Below are positions 56,518 through 64,000 of a stretch of DNA of 64,000 bases, piece by piece. The notes under the pieces were generated by a model. The model saw only the letters and a list, made by a program, of their open reading frames with translations. It was not told where the DNA came from and ran no database searches. The DNA lies in assembly GCA_963830065.1 (NCBI GenBank), contig CAWHLA010000011.1, positions 161,153-225,152 of the forward strand, in the 5' to 3' direction. How positions within the stretch are numbered: the stretch's first letter is position 1; every line of letters starts with the position of its first letter. A program made the translations under genes and the position numbers. The stretch comes from JACCZR01 sp963830065. GTDB lineage: Bacteria; Actinomycetota; Thermoleophilia; Solirubrobacterales; Thermoleophilaceae.

Positions 56518-56951
56518 TCGCCAACGAGCGCCAGTACCGCATCACCAACGCTGCCGCCCGCGAGTTCGAGGAAGCGCTCGCCCGGCTGGAGACGGTGGAG
56601 GCCCACCGTCAGCCCGAGCTGCGCCGCGTGATGCGTGAGGCGATGGAGAGCCAGTTGGAGGAGCTACGTGAGGAGATCGCCGAGTACGATGCGCTGCGCA
56701 GCGGGAAGGTCGGCGTCCTGGAGCTCGCGTCGCTGGCCGAGCTGCCTGATGCCCTGATTCGGGCACGGATCGCGGTCGGTCTGACCCAGAAGAAGCTCGC
56801 CGAGCGGCTGGGGCTGAAGGAGCAGCAGGTCCAGCGCTACGAGGCGACGCAGTACGCCGGCGTGAGCCTGGACTGCATTCAGGCGGTGGCCGAAGCCCTC
56901 GGGGTGGAGATCCACGAGCGGGTGATCCTCCCGGCTGCAAGCGGGCAGTGA
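56514..56951 (+). CDS. XRE-family helix-turn-helix protein, antitoxin-like
   Basis: The 145-residue protein starts MIANERQYRITNAAAREFEE, with a long helical N-terminal half. It ends with an XRE helix-turn-helix: ARIAVGLTQKKLAERLGLKE, QQVQRYEATQYAGVSLDCIQ and VAEALGVEI. It overlaps the DUF6932 remnant by four bases. DUF6932 plus this HTH type recurs as a two-gene unit in several bacteria and looks like a toxin-antitoxin pair, which is inference. The perfect palindrome upstream is the likely operator. Confidence 0.8.
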   Translation: MIANERQYRITNAAAREFEEALARLETVEAHRQPELRRVMREAMESQLEELREEIAEYDALRSGKVGVLELASLAELPDALIRARIAVGLTQKKLAERLGLKEQQVQRYEATQYAGVSLDCIQAVAEALGVEIHERVILPAASGQ

Positions 56952-57039
56952 CGCCGCTGGCCCCGATCGTCGGGCGGGGCGGGCAAATCTCGCACCATCA
57001 AGATTGTCCGTAGCTCACAGTTCACGCACAGAGGGAAGC

Positions 57040-57471
57040 ATGGCACCCAGAGGCCAATGGGGCTTCGCGCCCGACAGCGGCGGCGTGCGGATCCCCGAGC
57101 CGGTCAAGCACCGGACTGAGACCCGCATCCGTCGCTACGCCGAGGAGCAGTTCGCCGGCCGCTACACCCAGCTCGAGATCCGTTTCCGTGGCCAGTTCTG
57201 CTACGTCGACGCCTACACCGAGCCCGAGCCGCTCGGCCCGAACTGGCCGCCCCCGGACTGGCCCGAGACGCGGGAGGAGTACCAGGAGCGGCTCCGGAAT
57301 ACCGCCACGCATCTCTGCCGCCTGCGCTACTTCGGCGACGAGGAGCGCTGGGGCTTCGCCTTCTACACCTACAGCCACGAGCGCTACGAGCTCTCGATCT
57401 TCCCCTCCGGGGAGTTTATGGGTCCGCCCGAGGACGCCTTCCAGGCCTCGGCGGCCGCGTACCTCCGGTGA
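57040..57471 (+). CDS. Conserved-looking protein of unknown function
   Basis: 143 residues, frame intact: PVKHRTETRIRRYAEEQFAG, RYTQLEIRFRGQFCYVDAYT, GFAFYTYSHERYELSIFPSG. The alternating aromatic strands suggest a small beta-rich domain. GAGGGAAGC precedes ATG 57040. It follows the XRE gene by 88 bases and may belong to the same accessory island. No family recognised. Confidence 0.6.
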   Translation: MAPRGQWGFAPDSGGVRIPEPVKHRTETRIRRYAEEQFAGRYTQLEIRFRGQFCYVDAYTEPEPLGPNWPPPDWPETREEYQERLRNTATHLCRLRYFGDEERWGFAFYTYSHERYELSIFPSGEFMGPPEDAFQASAAAYLR

Positions 57472-57575
57472 GCGGTCGGAGTATTGGCGTGGTTGGCGCG
57501 ACGGCGAGGATGACGACAATGATCTGCACATGCCGCGCGGGGACCACGGCATGAGGAAGCCCGGGGAGGACGGCG

Positions 57576-57840
57576 ATGACCGGGAGAATCGAGAAGCCGG
57601 AGCTGGTCAGCCTGGTCTCCGAGCGGACCGAGCCAGGAGGCGCAAGCGGTCAACGAGATCGTAGACGCCTTCCTCGACGAGATCTACCAGGCGCTCAAGC
57701 GCGGCGACAGCGTCTCCTTGCGCGGCTTCGGCTCCTTCTACGTGCGGCCGGGCGACGAGAGCTGGGTGTTCAGGTTCAATCCGTCGCAGCGCTTGCGTGC
57801 GCTGTTCGGCTGGTCGTCCACCTACGGTGGAGAGCTCTAG
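57576..57840 (+). CDS. HU-family DNA-binding protein, one frame shift
   Basis: About 88 residues: IEKPELVSLVSER, then (after a shift near 57,630) VNEIVDAFLDEIYQALKRGD and SVSLRGFGSFYVRPG. The GFGSF motif and helical N-terminus are those of HU/IHF. The DNA-binding arm (SWVFRFNPSQRLRALFGW) differs from the usual R-x-GRNP pattern, keeping only FNPSQ. GGGAGGACGGCG precedes the ATG. Confidence 0.8.
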
Positions 57841-58090
57841 CCGGTCATCAACAAGATGCGGAACGGGCGCCACTGGCACCTCGGTGCATATTCCACATAA
57901 TGATACGCAGCAGCAGTCGTAGGGACCACCTCGGTTCGGCTCGGCTGGCAGGTTTGCACAACGCCAGGCAGGCATCTTCGGCCGGGCTGTCCGTACCTCG
58001 CCGCCGATCGCGCCCGCTACGATTGCGCCGTCCCGACGATCGACCGGCCTCCCGGCCCGATCGGGAATCTCGCCATGTCGCAGCCCGACG
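57841..58090. other. Intergenic region before the urease cluster
   Basis: About 250 bases between the HU gene and the first stem-loop repeat. A less GC-rich patch (CATATTCCACATAATGATAC, near 57,886-57,905) contains CATAAT, a possible -10 for the urease operon, without a convincing -35. A short frame opens at ATG 58075 and continues in phase into ureA. Confidence 0.4.
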
Positions 58091-58091
58091 C

Positions 58092-58138
58092 CTCCCCTCT
58101 CCCTCGCCAGGGGGAGGGGTTGGGGTGGGGGCTCTCCT
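58092..58138. repeat. GC-rich stem-loop repeat, copy 1 (before ureA)
   Basis: CCCCTCTCCCT-CGCC-AGGGGGAGGGG (58094-58119) forms an 11-base stem with one mismatch, followed by TTGGGGTGGGGG. The same pattern recurs in the larger gaps of the urease cluster. Confidence 0.8.
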
Positions 58139-58155
58139 CTCGGGGGTGGCCGCCG

Positions 58156-58458
58156 ATGATGCTCAGTCCGCGCGAGGTCGAGAAGCTCTACATCTACGTC
58201 GTGGCGGACCTCGCCCGTAAGCGCCGCGACCGTGGGCTCAAGCTGAACTACAGCGAGGCCATCGCCCTCATCACCGAGGCGATCCTGGAGGGCGCCCGCG
58301 ACGGCAAGAGCGTCGCCGACCTGATGGAGCTGGGGCGCACCATCGTCACCCGCGAGCAGGTCATGCCCGGCGTGCCCGAGATGGTGCCGACCGTCCAGGT
58401 CGAGGCGACCTTCATGGACGGCACCAAGCTCGTGACCTGCCACGACCCGATCGTCTGA
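58156..58458 (+). CDS. ureA: Urease subunit gamma
   Basis: The 100-residue protein MMLSPREVEKLYIYVVADLA, then SEAIALITEAILEGARDGKS and VPEMVPTVQVEATFMDGTKL is a complete UreA of the expected length. ATG 58156 is chosen by family length; the frame remains open back to ATG 58075 through the stem-loop repeat, giving a possible 27-residue extension. It forms the urease apoenzyme with UreB and UreC. Confidence 0.95.
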   Translation: MMLSPREVEKLYIYVVADLARKRRDRGLKLNYSEAIALITEAILEGARDGKSVADLMELGRTIVTREQVMPGVPEMVPTVQVEATFMDGTKLVTCHDPIV

Positions 58459-58471
58459 GCCCTGCCGCCGT

Positions 58472-58489
58472 CCCCCCTCGCAGGGGAGG
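58472..58489. repeat. Partial stem-loop repeat, copy 2 (before ureB)
   Basis: CCCCCCT-CGCA-GGGGAGG is a shortened form of the urease-cluster repeat with the same CGCA loop, in the 42-base gap between ureA and ureB. Confidence 0.55.
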
Positions 58490-58500
58490 TCGGCGAGCCG

Positions 58501-58918
58501 ATGGCCGAGCCAGTCCACTACATCGTCCCGGACGGCGAGATCGAGCTGAACGCCGGCCGCCCGACCGCCTCCGTCCGCGTCAAGAACACCGGCGACCGCC
58601 CGGTCCAGGTCGGCTCGCACTACCACTTCTTCGAGGCGAACCGCGCGCTGGACTTCGACAGAAGAGCGGCGTACGGCATGCGCCTCGACATCCCGGCCGG
58701 CACCGCCGTCCGCTTCGAGCCGGGCGACGAGCGCGAGGTGCCGCTGGTCGCGCTCGGCGGCGCGCGGCGGGCGATCGGGTTCGCGGCGCTGGTCGACGGC
58801 GACCTCGACGACGTCGAGGGCGCGCTGGCCCGGGCTCGCGAGCAGGGCTTCCTCGGCGCCGACACCGCGGCCATGCGAGAGCGTGCCGCTGGAGGGGACC
58901 GATGCGGATCTCGCGTGA
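58501..58918 (+). CDS. ureB: Urease subunit beta, one frame shift near the end
   Basis: About 138 residues: HYIVPDGEIELNAGRPTASV, RVKNTGDRPVQVGSHYHFFE, DRRAAYGMRLDIPAGTAVRF and EPGDEREVPLVALGG, the UreB signature. The frame as given runs past ureC; with one shift near 58,876 it ends GTDADLA at TGA 58916-58918. It overlaps ureC by 17 bases. Confidence 0.94.
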
Positions 58919-60615
58919 CCGCTACGCGCGGCTGTACGGCCCGACCGCCGGCGACCGCTTCCGCCTGGCCGACACCGACCTCGTCGCCGAGGTCGAGCGC
59001 GACCTCGGCGTCCCCGGCGAGGAGGCCGTCTTCGGCGGCGGCAAGACGATCCGCGACGGCATGGCCCAGAGCCAGCGCGCCAGCGCCGAGGGGGCGCTCG
59101 ACCTGGTCATCACCAACGTCGTCGTCTTCGACCCGGTCCTCGGCATCGTCAAGGGCGACCTCGGCGTCAAGGACGGGCGGATCGCCGGGCTCGGCAAGGC
59201 CGGCAACCCGGACACCCAGGACGGCGTCGACCCGCGCCTGGTGATCGGCCCCGGCACCGAGGTGATCGCCGGCGAGCACCTGATCGCCACGCCCGGCGGC
59301 ATCGACAGCCACATCCACATGATCTGCCCGCAGCAGGTCTACGAGGCGCTCTCCAACGGCATCACCACCATCATCGGCGGCGGCACCGGCCCGGCCGATG
59401 GCACCAACGCCACCACCTGCACGCCCGGCCCCTGGAACATCAGCCGGATGCTCCAGGCCGTCGACAACCTGCCGCTCAACGTCGGGCATCCTGGGCAAGG
59501 GGAACGCCAGCCGCCCGGCCCCGCTGATCGAGCAGATCGTGGCCGGCGCCTGCGGCCTGAAGGACCACGAGGACTGGGGCACCACGCCGGCGCCATCGAC
59601 TGCTCGCTGCGCGTCGCCGACGAGTACGACGTCCAGGTCGCCATCCACACCGACACCCTGAACGAGTCCGGCTTCGTGGAGGACACCATCGCCGCGATCG
59701 GCGGGCGGACCATCCACACCTACCACACCGAGGGCGCCGGCGGCGGCCACGCCCCGGACATCATCAAGATCGCCGGCGAGCTGAACGCCCTCCCCTCCTC
59801 GACCAACCCGACCCGGCCGTACACCGTCAACACGCTCGACGAGCACCTGGACATGCTGATGGTCTGCCACCACCTCAACCCGGCCGTGCCGGAGGACGTG
59901 GCGTTCGCCGAGAGCCGGATCCGGGCCGAGACGATCGCCGCCGAGGACGTCCTGCACGACCTCGGCGTCCTCTCGATGTACTCCTCGGACTCGCAGGCGA
60001 TGGGCCGGATCGGCGAGAGCTTCGCCAAGCTGTACCAGACGGCCGACAAGATGAAGCGGATGGGCGAGCCGCCGCCCGGGGCCGTCGCGCAGAACGACAA
60101 CCTCCGCATCCTGCGCTACCTGGCGAAGCTGACCATCAACCCGGCGATCACCCACGGCATCGCCCACGAGGTCGGCTCGCTGGAGCCGGGCAAGCTGGCC
60201 GACATCGTCCTCTGGCCGATCCAGTTCTTCGGCGCCAAGCCGAAGATGATCGTCAAGGGCGGCCTGATCGCCTGGAGCGTGATGGGCGACCCGAACGCCT
60301 CGATCCCGACCACCGAGCCGGTCCTCTACCGGCCGATGTGGGGCGCGTTCGGCTCGGCGCCGGCCGCGACGAGCGTGACGTTCACCTCGCAGGCGGCGCT
60401 CGACGAACGGCATCGGCGACCGGCTGCGCCTCCAGAAGCGGCTCGTCGCGGTCCAGGGCTGCCGCTCGGTGACCAAGAAGCAGATGGTCCGCAACGACCT
60501 GACCCCGAAGATCGAGGTCGATCCGGAGACCTACGTGGTGCGGGTGGACGGCAAGATCGCGACGGTCGGCCCCGCCGACCGCCTCTCTCACACCCAGCTC
60601 TTCTACTTGATGTGA
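58902..60615 (+). CDS. ureC: Urease subunit alpha, three frame shifts
   Basis: The catalytic subunit, about 570 residues: MRISRDRYARLYGPTAGDRF, GGIDSHIHMICPQQ (nickel histidines), GTGPADGTNATTCTPGPWNI, GLKDHEDWGTTPA with the carbamylated lysine, HTDTLNESGFVEDT, YHTEGAGGGHAPDI and MVCHHLNPAVPEDVAFAESR (flap). Shifts are an extra G near 59,485, a missing base near 59,590 and an extra G near 60,404. The residue after the active lysine is Asp where Ile or Leu is usual. Urease hydrolyses urea to ammonia and carbon dioxide. Confidence 0.95.
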
Positions 60616-60625
60616 GGCTCCTCAG

Positions 60626-60989
60626 ATGAAGGTCCGACACCTCACCGCCGCCGACAACGTCGCGCCGGACGGCTCCCTGATCGACCCGACGGCCGTCCGC
60701 CACGGCCTGATCGTGGCCGGGCGGGTCGAGGCGCTGGCCGGCCTGGTCGATCCGTCTGACCCACCTGAACGCCGACTTCACGGAGCACGGCCTGGAGCAG
60801 TGCGCCGTCGTCGAGCGGCTGGAGGTCGGAGCTCCGGCCTGCTTCGAGGAGGACGGCCTGCGCTTCGCCTGGGCCGCCGACGAGGCGTACCAGCCGCTCG
60901 GCCGCGTCGACGTCAACGAGCGCCTCCGGGAGTGGCGCGCCGCCCGTACCTGCTCCCCCTCGCCCTCGCAAGGGCGAGGGGGTCGGGGG
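60626..60989 (+). CDS. Unidentified small protein in the ureE position, one frame shift
   Basis: ATG 60626 begins MKVRHLTAADNVAPDGSLID. After a shift near 60,757 it continues ADFTEHGLEQCAVVERLEVG and FEEDGLRFAWAADEAYQPLG. I see neither the UreE fold motifs nor a histidine-rich nickel tail, although the gene stands where ureE often does. The frame then runs without a stop through a stem-loop repeat into ureF. It may be a divergent accessory factor or an unrelated gene. Confidence 0.5.
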
Positions 60990-60992
60990 GTG
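60953..60992. repeat. GC-rich stem-loop repeat, copy 3 (overlapping the ureF start)
   Basis: CCCCCTCGCCCT-CGCA-AGGGCGAGGGGG (60955-60982) is a perfect 12-base stem, followed by TCGGGGGGTGAGG. The final GTG (60990) is the best start codon for ureF. Confidence 0.85.
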
Positions 60993-61670
60993 AGGGCCGA
61001 ATCGCTGCTCGCCGCCCTCCAGCTCGGCGACTCGCTCTTCCCGAGCGGCGGCTTCACCCTCTCCCACGGGCTGGAGACGCTGGCCGAGCTGGGCCTCGTC
61101 TCGGATGCCAGCGACGCTCGAGCAGTGGATCAGCGCCTCGGTTCGCTGGCAGGTGGCGACCTCCGATGGCGTCGCGGCGGCAGCGGCCTGGAGCGCCGGC
61201 GACGACCTGGACCTCGTCGCCGAGATCGACCGCTACCTGCTCGCCACGAAGCTCGCCCGCGAGCCCCGCGAGGCGTCGCTGCGGACCGGCCGCCAGATGC
61301 TCGCGACGCTCTCGGCCATCGCCGGTGGCACGCTGGCCAGTACCGGACGAGGTCCGCGCCGGTCGGCGCCGGGCCTCCAGCCGATCGTGCTCGGGCTCGC
61401 CGGGCCGGCAGCTTGGCCTCGGCAGGCGCGAGACGGTCCTGCTGCTGCTGCACCTGTTCGTCGCCGGCTGCCTTGGCGCGGCCCTTCGCCTGGTGGACGT
61501 CGACGACGTCGAGGCGCAGCGCATCCGCCTGGCCCTCGCCCCGACCCTCGCCGCATGCCGCCGACGCGGCGCTCGCGATCCCCTGGAAGGAGATGTACGC
61601 ATGTGCGGTCCAGACGGAGCTCATGACCATGATCCACGAGCGTGCGACCATGCGGCTGTTCGCGAGCTAG
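60990..61670 (+). CDS. ureF: Urease accessory protein UreF, frame broken
   Basis: SLLAALQLGDSLFPSGGFTL, then SHGLETLAELGLV is a typical UreF N-terminus. LEQWISASVRWQVATSDGVA, EIDRYLLATKLAREPREASL and RTGRQMLATLSAIAGGTL follow. LLLHLFVAGCLGAALRLVDV and AADAALAIPWKEMYACAVQT close it. At least three shifts occur. UreF acts with UreG and UreD to load nickel. The start GTG is inside the stem-loop repeat. Confidence 0.85.
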   Translation: MRAESLLAALQLGDSLFPSGGFTLSHGLETLAELGLVSDASDARAVDQRLGSLAGGDLRWRRGGSGLERRRRPGPRRRDRPLPARHEARPRAPRGVAADRPPDARDALGHRRWHAGQYRTRSAPVGAGPPADRARARRAGSLASAGARRSCCCCTCSSPAALARPFAWWTSTTSRRSASAWPSPRPSPHAADAALAIPWKEMYACAVQTELMTMIHERATMRLFAS

Positions 61671-62324
61671 ACGACGCGCGGCTCACCTCGGTCGGGGCGG
61701 CGTCAGGGCGACGGACCGCTGCGCATCGGCATCGGCGGCCCGGTCGGCTCCGGCAAGACCGCGCTGGTGGAGCAGCTCGTGCCGCGCCTGCTCGAGCGCG
61801 GCATCGAGACGGTCGTCGTCACCAACGACATCGTGACCACTGAGGACGCCGAGCACGTCCGCCGCACCCTGGCCGGCATCCTCGACGCCCGAGCGGATCG
61901 TCGGCGTCGAGACCGGCTCCTGCCCGCACACGGCCGTCCGCGAGGACCCGACGATGAACCTGGCGGCGCTGGAGGCGCTCGCCGCCAGTTCCCGAGCGCG
62001 CAGGTTGCCCTCGTCGAGAGCGGCGGCGACAACCTGACGCTGACGTTCAGCCGCCGCCTGGTCGACTACTCGATCTACGTGATCGACGTGGCCGGCGGCG
62101 ACAAGATCCCCCGCAAGCGCGGCCCCGGCCTGATCCGCAGCGACCTGCTGGTCATCAACAAGGTCGATCTGGCGCCGTACGTCGGCGCCGACCTGGACGT
62201 GATGGCGCGCGACTCCGAGATCCAGCGCCAGGGCCGCCCGTTCCTGTTCACCAACTGCCGGACCGGCGAGGGCGTCGACGCCGTGCTGGAGCGGATCGTC
62301 GCGCGCCTGCCGGTGCCGGTGTGA
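61651..62324 (+). CDS. ureG: Urease accessory GTPase UreG, frame broken
   Basis: LRIGIGGPVGSGKTALVEQL (P-loop) and VVTNDIVTTEDAEHVRRTLA are followed, after an extra C near 61,889, by RIVGVETGSCPHTAVREDPT. ALVESGGDNLTLTFSRRLVD, VIDVAGGDKIPRKRGPGLIR and LLVINKVDLAPYVGADLDVM complete a UreG of about 210 residues. UreG powers nickel delivery with GTP. The start is not resolved: no start codon lies in phase between the ureF stop and the P-loop, so ATG 61651 with a shift is a guess. Confidence 0.88.
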
Positions 62325-62340
62325 GAGGCCCCACCCCCGG

Positions 62341-62433
62341 CCCCCCTCCCCGCACGGCGGAGGGGGAGACCCTGCAAGTCCGTGCTCCCCTCTCCCGCGC
62401 ACGGGGGAGGGGCTGGGGGAGGGGGCTGCATCA
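62341..62433. repeat. Two GC-rich stem-loop repeats, copies 4 and 5 (before ureD)
   Basis: Copy 4 is CCCCCTCC (62342-62349) against GGAGGGGG (62359-62366). Copy 5 is CCCCTCTCCCG-CGCA-CGGGGGAGGGG (62387-62412), followed by CTGGGGGAGGGGGCTG. They fill the gap between ureG and ureD. Confidence 0.8.
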
Positions 62434-63281
62434 CGCTCCCGCCCGGCGCGGCCGGCAAGGTCGGCGAGCTACGCCTGGAGCTCGGGCCACGGGCCGGACG
62501 GACCCGCCTGATCGCCTCCCGCTGCCGGGTGCCGTTCCACGTCGGGCGGGTGCTCCATCCGCAGGCGGACTGGCCGGAGCTGGCGCACCTGCTCGTCACG
62601 ATGCCGACCGGCGGCTTCGTCCAGGGCGACGTCGCCACGATGTCGGTCCTGGTCCGGGATGGCGCGCGCGTCCACCTGACCTCGCAGTCCGCCACCCGCG
62701 CCTACCGCTGCGAGAGCGCCCCGATCCACCAGCGGATCAGCCTCCAGGCGCAGCGGCGACAGCCTGCTCGAATGGTGGCCCGACCCGCTGATCCCGTACG
62801 CCGGCGCCTCGGTGAGCCAGGAGATCGAAATCCGCGCGGACGAGACCGCCACGGTGCTGATCGCGGACTGCTGGCTGGCCGGCCGGGTCGCGCGCGGCGA
62901 GGTCCACCAGTACGCTCGACTGGCCCTCACCACGACCGCTTGCGCCCTGACGGCTCGCCGATCTTTCGCGACGCGCTGCGCCTGGAGCCGGCCGTGCAGC
63001 CGCCGTCCGTCCTCGGGCTGCTCGGCGAGGCCCTGGCCGTCGGCAGCTTCTTCCTGCTCGGTCCGGACGTGCCGAACGGCTCGAGGCGCCGCTCGCCGCC
63101 CTGCTCGGCAGCTGCTGCCCGGCCGAGCGGCCACCTCGCGGCTGCCCGGCGACGCCGGCCTGTTCGCGCGGGTGCTCGCCGCCACGTCCTCAGAGGAGCT
63201 TCGGCGAGCCCAACGCGAGATCCCGGGCTTGCGCGCGAGTGTCTGTTCGGGCGCGGCGCCGGCCACGCCTACAAGCCGTGA
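62382..63281 (+). CDS. ureD: Urease accessory protein UreD (UreH), frame broken
   Basis: GKVGELRLELGPRAGRTRLI, then VLHPQADWPELAHLLVTMPT and GGFVQGDVATMSVLVRDGAR, is the UreD core, with HLTSQSATRAYRC. It is followed in other frames by LEWWPDPLIPYAGASVSQEI and CWLAGRVARGEVHQYARL, and ends near RECLFGRGAGHAYKP at 63281. At least three shifts occur. No ATG lies near the N-terminus. GTG 62382 would translate copy 5 of the repeat as a Gly/Pro-rich leader, so the start is uncertain. Confidence 0.83.
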   Translation: MLPSPAHGGGAGGGGCITLPPGAAGKVGELRLELGPRAGRTRLIASRCRVPFHVGRVLHPQADWPELAHLLVTMPTGGFVQGDVATMSVLVRDGARVHLTSQSATRAYRCESAPIHQRISLQAQRRQPARMVARPADPVRRRLGEPGDRNPRGRDRHGADRGLLAGRPGRARRGPPVRSTGPHHDRLRPDGSPIFRDALRLEPAVQPPSVLGLLGEALAVGSFFLLGPDVPNGSRRRSPPCSAAAARPSGHLAAARRRRPVRAGARRHVLRGASASPTRDPGLARECLFGRGAGHAYKP

Positions 63282-63301
63282 CGACCCAGGCGCTCTGGGC
63301 G

Positions 63302-64000
63302 TCAGACAGCTGAGGCGGCCAGCGGCACGCTCGCTGCCAGATCGGGCGGCCGGCGCGGCCCAGCGTAGGCCCGCCACGATCGGGTGATGATCGCTCTGGC
63401 CGGCCTCGCCCCGGTACGCCCACGACGGCTCGAAGTGCGCGGAGTGCCAGACGTAGTCGAGACGTAGGAGCGGCCACGGCGCTGGGAACGCCGGCGGGAA
63501 CGACGCCGCGCGCGGGGAACGAGTGGCCGAGGCCCGAGCCGACCGCCTGATACGCGTCTCGGAGCCGCCCGGACATCAGCCGATGGTCCGGACTGCGCTC
63601 GGTCATGTTGAAGTCGCCGCCGACGATGACCGGTCCCTCGACCTGCTCCAGCATGGCGACGAGCTTTCGTACCTCGTCGCGGCGGCGCTGGGCGTGGAAC
63701 TCCAGCGGCAAGCGCAGCCGGCCGAGTCCTCGGTGCGTCTTGCGGATGTACGGGATCCTGGTGTGGATGTTCAGATAGGTGATCGGGCCGGCCGGCGTGT
63801 CGATCGTCATGCGCTGCCACCAGTGCCCGTGCGACGATGCGCGGAACGCCACGGCCTCGCGCAGCGGGTACCGGCTCAGGACACGGCGGCCCCAGCCGAG
63901 CTCGCGGCTCCGTCACGTAGTGGTACGGGAGCCGGTCCTTGAACGTCTCGATCAGGTGCGCGGCTGCACGCGGCCCGATCTCCTGCAACCCGACGATGTC
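63302..64000 (-). CDS. Endonuclease/exonuclease/phosphatase family protein (partial, frame broken)
   Basis: Reading into the window from the right edge: DIVGLQEIGPRAAAHLIETF, then RMTIDTPAGPITYLNIHTRI. Next are VEGPVIVGGDFNMTERSPDH (catalytic GDFN) and, after a shift, LLRLDYVWHSAHFEPSWAYR and SDHHPVVAGLRWA (SDHxP). These are the motifs of the EEP metal-dependent phosphodiesterase fold. The N-terminus lies beyond the window. Shifts are near 63,900 and 63,500. The substrate is unknown. Confidence 0.82.
   Translation of the reverse strand, partial: DIVGLQEIGPRAAAHLIETFKDRLPYHYVTEPRARLGPPCPEPVPAARGRGVPRIVARALVAAHDDRHAGRPDHLSEHPHQDPVHPQDAPRTRPAALAAGVPRPAPPRRGTKARRHAGAGRGTGHRRRRLQHDRAQSGPSADVRAAPRRVSGGRLGPRPLVPRARRRSRRRSQRRGRSYVSTTSGTPRTSSRRGRTGARPARAIITRSWRAYAGPRRPPDLAASVPLAASAV

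Overview
The window has two parts that look like different genomes. Bases 1 to about 34,030 resemble a high-GC actinobacterium, probably Thermoleophilia/Solirubrobacterales. The grounds are gene order, an Rv1264-type adenylate cyclase, an ECF42 sigma/YCII pair and an AbiEi-DUF559 protein. Most reading frames here are intact and packed with 1-4 base overlaps. From about 34,030 to the end the content resembles Chloroflexota (Thermomicrobia-like): a Pro/Thr-repeat protein with a membrane anchor, a Chloroflexota-style tyrosine recombinase, an argJ-argB-argD run, and GC-rich intergenic stem-loops in a urease cluster. I count more than 50 single-base frame breaks from about 32.9 kb onward, against two clear ones (both in priA) before it. 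The simplest reading is a chimeric or poorly polished contig joined inside a truncated dinB gene. This is inference from the sequence alone.

Layout of part 1. 1-3.4 kb: glycolate oxidase (glcE end, glcF), a small membrane protein and malate synthase, a glycolate/glyoxylate set. 3.4-7.4 kb: def-priA facing a class III adenylate cyclase, then a duplicated terminator-like repeat. 7.6-17.8 kb: one long minus-strand operon, rluB-aroH-hisC-DUF2231-[leader peptide]-aroG(type I beta)-aroF(type I alpha)-tyrA-aroA-cmk-der-metK. It couples aromatic amino-acid synthesis to CMP kinase, ribosome assembly and SAM synthesis. A Tyr/Phe/Trp-containing leader peptide sits just before the two DAHP synthases. 17.8-25.4 kb: rlmN, a stress-protein-like gene, an EamA transporter divergent from a LysR regulator, a polysaccharide deacetylase, an AbiEi-DUF559 protein, scpA-scpB and trpS. 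25.4-32.7 kb: two divergent acyl-CoA synthetases, VOC and AraC genes, an ECF42 sigma factor with its YCII partner, an alpha/beta hydrolase and a helical protein. 32.7-34.0 kb: a frame-broken lipoprotein convergent with a truncated dinB.

Layout of part 2. 34.0-36.0 kb: Pro/Thr-rich and zinc-ribbon coding remnants. 36.0-41.7 kb: an FGGY sugar kinase, a membrane-fused spermidine-synthase-like protein, a methyltransferase and a polytopic membrane protein. 42.0-45.5 kb: argJ-argB-argD. 45.5-46.35 kb: two 66-residue paralogues sharing a conserved 5' leader. 46.6-51.1 kb: hisS-prfA-prmC and a Sua5/TsaC gene. 51.2-54.7 kb: DUF167 and GNAT genes, tRNA-Gly behind a consensus promoter, small unknowns, an LLM flavin oxidoreductase and tRNA-Cys. 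54.8-57.5 kb: an island next to tRNA-Cys with a 21-residue-repeat protein, an integrase and a toxin-antitoxin-like DUF6932/XRE module with a perfect palindrome at its start. 57.6-63.3 kb: an HU-like gene and ureA-B-C-(orphan)-F-G-D, with stem-loop repeats in its larger gaps. The window ends inside an endonuclease/exonuclease/phosphatase gene.
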